This document shows positions 55,534 to 61,444 of a DNA stretch of 61,444 nt, piece after piece. Source of the DNA: an uncultured Verrucomicrobia subdivision 3 bacterium (lineage in GTDB: Bacteria; Verrucomicrobiota; Verrucomicrobiia; Limisphaerales; UBA11358). The stretch covers positions 1-61,444 of the forward strand of contig CAISEZ010000048.1 of assembly GCA_903884535.1 (NCBI GenBank). The letters are read 5' to 3'. The position numbers and the translations under genes were made by a program. Below the pieces are notes generated by a model. It was not told the DNA's origin, did no database searches, and saw only the letters and a list, made by a program, of their open reading frames with translations. Each line of letters opens with the position of its first letter. The stretch's first letter is position 1.

Positions 55534-57507
55534 TCACTGCTTTCCCTTCACCAGCGCGTCCACCACCTGCGGGTCGGCCAGCGTGGAGACGTCGCCGATC
55601 TGGTCGGTCTGGTTCTCGGCGATCTTGCGGAGGACGCGGCGCATGATTTTTCCGCTGCGCGTCTTCGGCAGGCCGGGCGCGAACTGGATTTTATCCGGCA
55701 CGGCAATCGCGCCGATTTCTTTGCGGACGTGATTCGCCAGTTCCTTTTTCAATTCATCGCTTTCGGAAATTCCATCCTTCAACGTCACGAAGGCATAAAG
55801 CGCCTGGCCCTTGATGTCGTGCGGCATGGGCGCGACGGCGGCTTCGGCGACTTTCGGATGGCTTACGAGCGCGCTTTCGACTTCCGCCGTGCCGATGCGG
55901 TGGCCGGAGACATTCACGACATCGTCCACGCGGCCGAGCAGCCAGTAGTCGCCGTCGGCATCCACGCGGCAGCCGTCGCCGGTGAAATACATGTTCTTGA
56001 ATGTGGAAAAATAGGTGTTGATGAAACGGTCATGCTCGCCCCAGGTCGTGCGCATGATGCCGGGCCACGGCGTTTTGATGCAGAGCTTGCCGCCTTCGTT
56101 CGGTTTGCATTCGCTGCCGTCGTCGCGCAACACCACCGGTTCAACGCCGAAAAATGGACGGCCCGCGCTGCCGGGTTTGAGTGTGTGCGCGCCGGGCAAG
56201 TGAGTGATAAGGTGTCCGCCCGTCTCGGTCTGCCACCAGGTATCCACGATGGGGCAGCGCTCGTGGCCGATGTGCCGGTGATACCACATCCACGCTTCGG
56301 GATTGATCGGCTCGCCGACGGAGCCAAGCACGCGAAGCGAGCTCAAATCGTATTTCGCCGGCCATTCGTCGCCGAGCCGGATGAGCGCGCGGATGGCGGT
56401 GGGCGCGGTGTAAAACGAGTTTACCTTGAACTTCTCGACAATTTTCCAGAAGCGTCCCGCGTCGGGATACGTCGGCACGCCTTCGAACATGAGCGTGGTG
56501 CCGCCGTTGCACAGCGGGCCATATACGACGTAGCTGTGGCCGGTGACCCAGCCGATGTCGGCGGTGCAGAAATAAACGTCGCCTTCGTGGATATCAAAAA
56601 CATATTTGTGCGTCAGTGCGGTCCAGAGCAGATAACCCGCCGTGCTGTGCACGACGCCCTTGGGTTTGCCCGTCGAGCCGGACGTGTAGAGGATGAAGAG
56701 ATAATCTTCAGCCTGCATCTTCTCCGGCGCGCACGCGGCGGGAGCCTTCGCCATCAGATCGTGATACCAGACATCGCGCCCGGCGACGGTGTTGCACGGC
56801 TCGTCGTTGCGTTTGATGACGATGACATGCTGGATGCTCGGCGTGTGCTGGAGCGCATTGTCCGCGAGCGCCTTGAGTTGAAGACTCTTGCCCGCGCGCA
56901 AGGAGACGTTCGCCGTGATGAGCAATTTACATTCGGAATCGTTGATGCGGCCCGCGAGGGAATCCGAGCTGAAGCCACCGAACACGACCGAATGAATCGC
57001 GCCGATGCGCGCGCAGCCGAGCATGGCCACGGCGGCTTCAGGAATCATCGGCATGTAAATCGCCACGCGGTCGCCCTTCTTGATGCCAAGCGATTTTAGC
57101 ACGTTCGCAAACTTGCAGACCTCCGCGTGCAACTCCGCGTAGGTGATGTGCTTCACATCATCTTCCGGTTCGCCCTGCCAGATGATGGCGGTTTTATTGC
57201 CCAGCGTTTTGAGATGGCGGTCGAGGCAGTTGACGGTGACGTTGAGCTGGCCGTCCTCGAAAAACGTGTGCTGGATTTTCCGCGCGTCCGTGTTCCAGTC
57301 AAACTTGCGGGCGACGGTCGGTTTTTTAGACCATTCCAGCGACTGCGCCTGCTCCAGCCAGAACTTGTCCGGCTCGCGGATCGAACGCGCATACATCGCG
57401 TCGTATTGGGGCGAATTGATCAGCGCGTGCTTGACGACTTCGGGCGACGGCGGGAACGTGCGGCCTTCTTGTTGAAGTGAATCCGTGGAAATGGTTTTGT
57501 TAGGCAT
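55534..57507 (-). CDS. acs: Acetyl-CoA synthetase
   Basis: The 657-aa enzyme activates acetate through acetyl-AMP. Family motifs include GVFGG-like [18 protein letters not shown], the AMP-binding P-loop [23 protein letters not shown], and the C-terminal [20 protein letters not shown] and [17 protein letters not shown], with the lysine that is acetylated in other bacteria. Length and order are those of AcsA. It is monocistronic, with 50 bp to the next gene. Confidence 0.97.
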   Translation of the reverse strand: MPNKTISTDSLQQEGRTFPPSPEVVKHALINSPQYDAMYARSIREPDKFWLEQAQSLEWSKKPTVARKFDWNTDARKIQHTFFEDGQLNVTVNCLDRHLKTLGNKTAIIWQGEPEDDVKHITYAELHAEVCKFANVLKSLGIKKGDRVAIYMPMIPEAAVAMLGCARIGAIHSVVFGGFSSDSLAGRINDSECKLLITANVSLRAGKSLQLKALADNALQHTPSIQHVIVIKRNDEPCNTVAGRDVWYHDLMAKAPAACAPEKMQAEDYLFILYTSGSTGKPKGVVHSTAGYLLWTALTHKYVFDIHEGDVYFCTADIGWVTGHSYVVYGPLCNGGTTLMFEGVPTYPDAGRFWKIVEKFKVNSFYTAPTAIRALIRLGDEWPAKYDLSSLRVLGSVGEPINPEAWMWYHRHIGHERCPIVDTWWQTETGGHLITHLPGAHTLKPGSAGRPFFGVEPVVLRDDGSECKPNEGGKLCIKTPWPGIMRTTWGEHDRFINTYFSTFKNMYFTGDGCRVDADGDYWLLGRVDDVVNVSGHRIGTAEVESALVSHPKVAEAAVAPMPHDIKGQALYAFVTLKDGISESDELKKELANHVRKEIGAIAVPDKIQFAPGLPKTRSGKIMRRVLRKIAENQTDQIGDVSTLADPQVVDALVKGKQ

Positions 57508-57681
57508 CGGTTTGTGAAATTGCTTCCACCCATTTCCGCAAAATTGTCCGTGCGTGTCAATTCACTGGAAGAATATAATTTAGGTCGGCATTTCCTCGCA
57601 ACCGTTGCAAGCGAATTCCCTGCGACCTAAGTGGTCAGCTAGTCCTTTATTGCTTTAGACACACCATTTATCAATAATTTC

Positions 57682-57903
57682 ATGCCTCGTTTTTTTTCTG
57701 GTTCATGGCCTTGGATCTTGAAGCTTGAGGCATCGGTTAAACCAGGTCAAACCTATTACATCTTAGCCTCCACCGATATGACTTTGCCATAGAGTCAGTG
57801 GATACCAATTTATACCAATACTTTTGATTTCAGCGGCAGTTGCAGCTTTACCAATCCGCTGACGCCGGCTCCGGGGGTTTATTTTATTCTCGAAGTGCCT
57901 TGA
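57682..57903 (+). pseudogene. Decayed C-terminal fragment of a secreted verrucomicrobial protein
   Basis: The frame from 57682 reads, after about 20 residues, KPGQTYYILASTDMTLP, then a TAG stop at 57790, then SQWIPIYTNTFDFSGSCSFT and a final NPLTPAPGVYFILEVP before TGA 57901. This is the same design as the C-terminal tail of the PL4 protein here (ATNLTSLAWTPVATNQFDAN, FNFTNAMTPG). The rest of the parent gene is missing, so this is a remnant. The remaining intergenic sequence, 57508-57681 and 57904-58073, shows no gene or clear site. Confidence 0.72.
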
Positions 57904-58073
57904 TTCCTCGGCGGTTTTCGCGCTGAAATCTGCGGTCGCCTTTGGCAACCATCCGTTGCTGCTGAACTATCGTGTCCGCATATTTTCACTAAAGTTCCGG
58001 CCAATTCCGCCGAAAATAGTTCGTGGCATTCCCAGTCGGGAGTGTTCGTGCACCGCCAATTGATAATCCGACC

Positions 58074-58853
58074 ATGAACGGAACCTCCATTTTACCAGGA
58101 GAGAAGGCTTTCATCCTGATCGTCGAAGACAGCGCGCCGCAGGCGAACTTTTTGCGTTTGCTGCTGGAAGCGGCCGGTTGCGAAGTGGCGCACGCCGTCC
58201 ATGGCGCGGATGCGCTCGACTTGCTGGAACTGCGCCGGCCGGCCCTCGTCATCAGCGACGTGATGATGCCGGTGATGAACGGTTACGACCTGTGCCGCCA
58301 GATCAAGGCGGGCGGAAAATTCCAGGCTGTGCCCTTCATGCTGCTCACCTCGCTTTCCGAGCCGCAGGATATTTTCAAGGGGTTGGAATCCGGTGCCGAT
58401 TTTTACAGCATCAAACCCTACGACGGGACCGTGCTGATGAATCGCGTGCGAAATATTCTCGCCGGGGCCGGCGCGCCGCCGGCGTCAAACGCCCAGCCCG
58501 GCATGGACGTGAACTATGACGGCCATAAATATTCCATTCAAGCCGGTCGCAGCCAGATTCTGGATTTGTTGCTGGCCACGTTCGAGAACATTGTTCGCAA
58601 GAACAACGAACTCGTGCAAACGAATCAGAAGTTGTCTGAGGCGCTGGAGGCGAACAAGACTCTGCGGGGTCTGATTCCCATTTGTGGCTATTGTAAAAAA
58701 GTCCGCAACGACGGCGGCTATTGGGATCAGGTCGAAAGTTTCATGGCCAAACATTCCGAGGCCCGGTTCAGCCATGGCATCTGTCCGCAATGCTTCGACA
58801 AAACCATGGCGGAATTGGGACTCAAAGAAGAAATCGGTAAGTCCCAAACTTAA
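58074..58853 (+). CDS. Response regulator with C-terminal CxxC...CxxC module
   Basis: The 259-aa protein has a receiver domain (residues about 12-130): ILIVEDSAPQANFLRLLLEA, phospho-acceptor Asp in PALVISDVMMPVMNGYDLC, and FMLLTSLSEP and DFYSIKPYDG with the switch Thr/Ser and Lys. A helical linker with a short coiled coil (LVQTNQKLSEALEANKTLRG) leads to GLIPICGYCKKVRNDGGYWD and HGICPQCFDKTM, a four-Cys module found at the ends of many bacterial hybrid sensor proteins. No DNA-binding domain or kinase partner is adjacent. ATG 58074 is chosen. Confidence 0.88.
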   Translation: MNGTSILPGEKAFILIVEDSAPQANFLRLLLEAAGCEVAHAVHGADALDLLELRRPALVISDVMMPVMNGYDLCRQIKAGGKFQAVPFMLLTSLSEPQDIFKGLESGADFYSIKPYDGTVLMNRVRNILAGAGAPPASNAQPGMDVNYDGHKYSIQAGRSQILDLLLATFENIVRKNNELVQTNQKLSEALEANKTLRGLIPICGYCKKVRNDGGYWDQVESFMAKHSEARFSHGICPQCFDKTMAELGLKEEIGKSQT

Positions 58854-58929
58854 CTATTTCCGTCCAGCTGGCTGTCGTCCAGTTGTTGTCACGGCCCAGT
58901 TGACTTGCCGACCGGCAACTTAACACCGA

Positions 58930-60949
58930 TTATCCAATCGCCTCGCGCATGGCGGCGAACAAACTTTTACCGGATGCCTGTTCCACCGGCTGTTTGGATT
59001 TGGCGTCCGAATGCTCAACGAGTTCCTCCGGCAGCTCTCGCAAAAATGGTGATGGTTGGCAGGGCAGCGACTGGCCGTATTTTTTGCGCGTGCCGCAATG
59101 GCTGATCGTCAGCGTCAGCATTGCGCGTGTCACCGCGACGTAAAATAACCGCCGTTCCTCGTCGAGTGTGCCTTCGATTTTTGAGCGCGAATGCGGCAGC
59201 AGCCCGTCCTCCAGCCCGACGATGAAGACGTGCGGAAACTCCAACCCTTTGCACGAGTGCATGGTGATGAGCGTCACGGCGTCGGCGGTGTTTTCCTTTT
59301 CTTCCTCGCGGTCGCTGTCGAGCGTGATGTTTTCCAGAAAATCATCAAGCTGATCCGCAAGCGTGCCGCCGCCGCCGCCCATCGTGGCGACCAATTCGCG
59401 CAGATTGCGAATGCGACTTTCGGCCAGCTCGGGATTTTTTTCCACGCGCCGCAATTCCGCGAAATAACCCGTTTCGTCGAGAAAACCTTCCGCCCACTTC
59501 GCGAGGTTCATTGCGCCGGCGACCTGCTGCAACTCCGCCTGCGTCTGCTCGACAAATTCCACAAACGCCTCGATGCACTCGCGAGTGTTTTTTTGAAGCG
59601 TGGTCGTCACGAGCGGATTTTTCATCGCGGTGAAGACGGAACATTTCCGCTCGTGGCTCGCGCCGAGCAGCCGTTCCATTGTGACGTCGCTCAAACCGCG
59701 CGCCGGCACATTCGCGATGCGCAGCAGGCTGATGTCATCGTGCGGATTTAAAAACGCCTTAGTGAACGCGATGAAATCCTTGATCTCGCGCCGGTCAAAA
59801 AAACTCTGCCCGCCAATCAAGTGATACTTCACGTTCGCCTTGCGCAATTCGATTTCAATTGGCCGCGACTGTTGATTCGTGCGGAACAAGATCGCGCATT
59901 CCTCCCAGCGCACGCGGTGCGCAATGCGCTTGAACTCGATCTGCGCCACGACTTCGCGCGCCTCGGTCTCGTCGTTCTCGTAAGTCTGCAACTGGATTTT
60001 CGCGCCCGTGCCTTTCTCCGACCAAAGCGATTTGCCGCGCCGCCGCACATTGTTTTTGATGATCGCATTCGCGGCGCTGAGAATCGTCGTGGTGCTGCGA
60101 TAATTTTGTTCCAGCTTGACGATTTTGATTTCCGGAAAATATTTTTCCATGTTCAGCAGGTTCGCCACCTCCGCGCCGCGCCAGCCGTAAATGCTTTGGT
60201 CATCATCGCCGACCACGCACAGATTCCGATGCTCCAATGTCAGCGCATGAACGAGCTGAAACTGCGCCGCATTGGTGTCCTGATATTCGTCCACCATGAC
60301 GTAGCGAAATTTCTCGCGGCACGCGGTGAGCGCATCGGGATGCTCGTTGAACAGGCGCAGCGTCAGCAAAATCAAATCGTCGAAATCCACCGCATTGCAC
60401 GCGTGCAGCGCGGATTCGTAACGCTTGGCGATGTGCTGGGCCAGCGCGCGGACGCTCGGATCCACAAACGCGCCGGTGTTTTCGCCGCCGTTTTTGAATT
60501 TGCTCAACAGCGCGAGAATGGCGCCGGGATCGGTCTTCTCTCCTTTGGCCGAAATGCTGGAGAGGATTTTCTTCACCGCTGCAAGCTGTTCCGATTCGTC
60601 GTAGATGACGAAATTCTTTTTGTAACCGAGCTTCTCGATATGCACGCGCAAAATCCGCACGCATAGCGAATGAAAAGTGCAAATCGTCGGACGATTTTCT
60701 TTGTCGGCTTTGGACTTTGGACTTCGGCAGCAGCTTGTTCACGCGCTCCTGCATTTCGCGGGCGGCCTTGTTGGTGAACGTGACGCCGAGAATGTTGCCG
60801 GGCGCAATGCCGCGCTCAACCATGTGCGCGATGCGGAAGGTGATGACGCGCGTTTTCCCTGTGCCCGCGCCCGCGAGGATCAGCACCGGGCCGCGAATGG
60901 TTTCGGCGGCCAGGCGCTGCTGCGGATTGAGCGTGGACAAATTCAACAT
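58930..60949 (-). CDS. UvrD/Rep-family DNA helicase, frameshifted at a heptamer repeat
   Basis: Both halves of a complete superfamily 1A helicase are present but in different frames. The first part (from 60949) has the Q motif [19 protein letters not shown], Walker A AGAGTGKT and [20 protein letters not shown]. After [10 protein letters not shown] the frame changes at the array 60708-60725. The second part reads [72 protein letters not shown] and FYVAVTRAM. Removing one 7-bp unit restores a single reading frame. About 670 aa if joined, Rep-like in length. It may be a broken gene, a phase-variable one, or a sequence error. ATG 60949 is the likely start. Confidence 0.85.
60708..60725. repeat. 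Heptanucleotide repeat at the helicase frameshift
   Basis: CTTTGGA occurs twice, followed by a partial CTTC; on the coding strand the unit is TCCAAAG. It is the same unit as at 29515-29540 in hom. In hom the length is a multiple of three; here it breaks the frame between helicase motifs Ia and Ib. Confidence 0.85.
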
Positions 60950-61444
60950 CGGGCGCGGAGTTTAATTTGCGGCGAAGCGAACGCAAGCGCGCAGGGGGAA
61001 TTCTTTTCATAGACGATTGGGTAGAGCTGACCTGCTGGTGCGTCTAGCGGCGGCGCTGTAGCAGAGCCCTGCCGGCCCAATGAGTTGGTGTTGCTGTGTC
61101 CACATAATCTTTTGCCCGCCATATGCAATCGTTTAAGCTGTAATTCCGGCATGTCGGGCAAAGATTGGTTATTTATTGAATAAGCATGTGGAATATATGC
61201 GTTTTAACGTATTAATTCGATTGCTTTCGCGGTTGAATTTTGATGAGATACAAAAGAGGTTAAACTTAAGAGTGCTGAAAGCACAAAAACATGAACCAAT
61301 ATGAAACACTGCCAACCAATAGCGATTGAATCCGGCGCAATTTTGCGCGAAATCACCTGAAAAGCGAATGCGAAAATGAAAAGGCGGTTTAAGAATGCGA
61401 GGTTGTGGCGCGGTGGCTGTCCCACAGGATCAGCCAAAGCCCGG
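60950..61444. other. Gene-poor end of the window
   Basis: No certain gene is seen. From about 61085 the sequence is clearly more AT-rich than the rest of the window. A minus-strand frame at 61204-61437 (about 77 aa, hydrophobic: FLNRLFIFAFAFQVIS and CFILVHVFVLSALLSL) could encode a small two-helix membrane protein or the tail of one that starts beyond the edge, but it has no good start or family match. Confidence 0.35.

Noticed and set aside
53843..55732. 629-codon plus-strand frame opposite the restriction-modification gene
   Set aside because: It runs on past the gene into acs antisense and has shadow composition. The minus strand carries clear methylase motifs.
55729..57099. 456-codon plus-strand frame opposite acs
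   Set aside because: Antisense of a fully conserved acetyl-CoA synthetase gene.

Overview
The window is a 61 kb chromosomal segment that most resembles a Verrucomicrobiota genome, probably the Pedosphaera/Limisphaerales (subdivision 3) side. This is an inference from protein architecture, not from a search. The supporting features are a fused SecDF, a huge secreted polysaccharide lyase with fibronectin III and autotransporter-type strand repeats, a kinase plus ECF sigma pair, a UbiX/UbiA-type prenyltransferase cluster, frequent TTG/GTG starts, and several families of short palindromic repeats that enter genes. No rRNA, prophage or CRISPR array is visible.

Layout. 1-5 kb: a cut tRNA-Arg, an RluA-type pseudouridine synthase, a redoxin, a DsbD-like thiol-disulfide transporter and a ZIP metal transporter. 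5-12 kb: icd, rsmI, a deacetylase-like/GH9 fusion, L-fucose isomerase and a YdcF-like protein. 12-18 kb: rpsL-rpsG, yajC-secDF, a TerC protein and a YkgJ-type cysteine-cluster protein. 18-25 kb: an unrecognised 584-aa protein, an aspartate aminotransferase, an orphan RelE/ParE-like toxin, a membrane glycosyltransferase and lysC. 25-34 kb: a YqjD/YqjE/YqjK-like operon, an epimerase, thrC and hom separated by a repeat-bounded GxxExxY nuclease gene, then MoxR, a GAF-TPR-sulfotransferase, DUF190 and CrcB behind a fluoride riboswitch. 34-41 kb: a giant family-4 polysaccharide lyase and eno. 41-46 kb: an ECF sigma factor and a 1301-aa membrane Ser/Thr kinase. 46-50 kb: UbiA/MqnP-like, ankyrin and UbiX proteins, an amidase and an NDP-sugar epimerase. 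50-55 kb: a TIR/coiled-coil membrane protein and a type IIG-like restriction-modification enzyme, the most defence-like part. 55-61 kb: acs, a decayed fragment of a secreted-protein tail, a response regulator and a frameshifted UvrD/Rep helicase.

Functional links. lysC, hom and thrC give most of aspartate-to-threonine synthesis. icd, eno and acs are central metabolism. The GH9 fusion, fucose isomerase and PL4 lyase suggest use of plant or algal polysaccharides. The fluoride riboswitch heads four tightly packed genes, two of which have no obvious fluoride role.

The most unusual theme is short palindromes and heptamer repeats placed at gene ends or inside genes. (i) A PD-(D/E)xK-type GxxExxY gene bounded by 31-bp inverted repeats fills the gap between hom and thrC almost exactly; a solitary palindrome of the same family lies at 3973-4051. 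(ii) Three palindromic or half-palindromic sequences lie in frame inside the kinase gene, and another forms the C-terminus of the RluA protein. (iii) A 7-bp repeat lies in frame in hom, but in the helicase gene its copy number leaves the gene out of frame.
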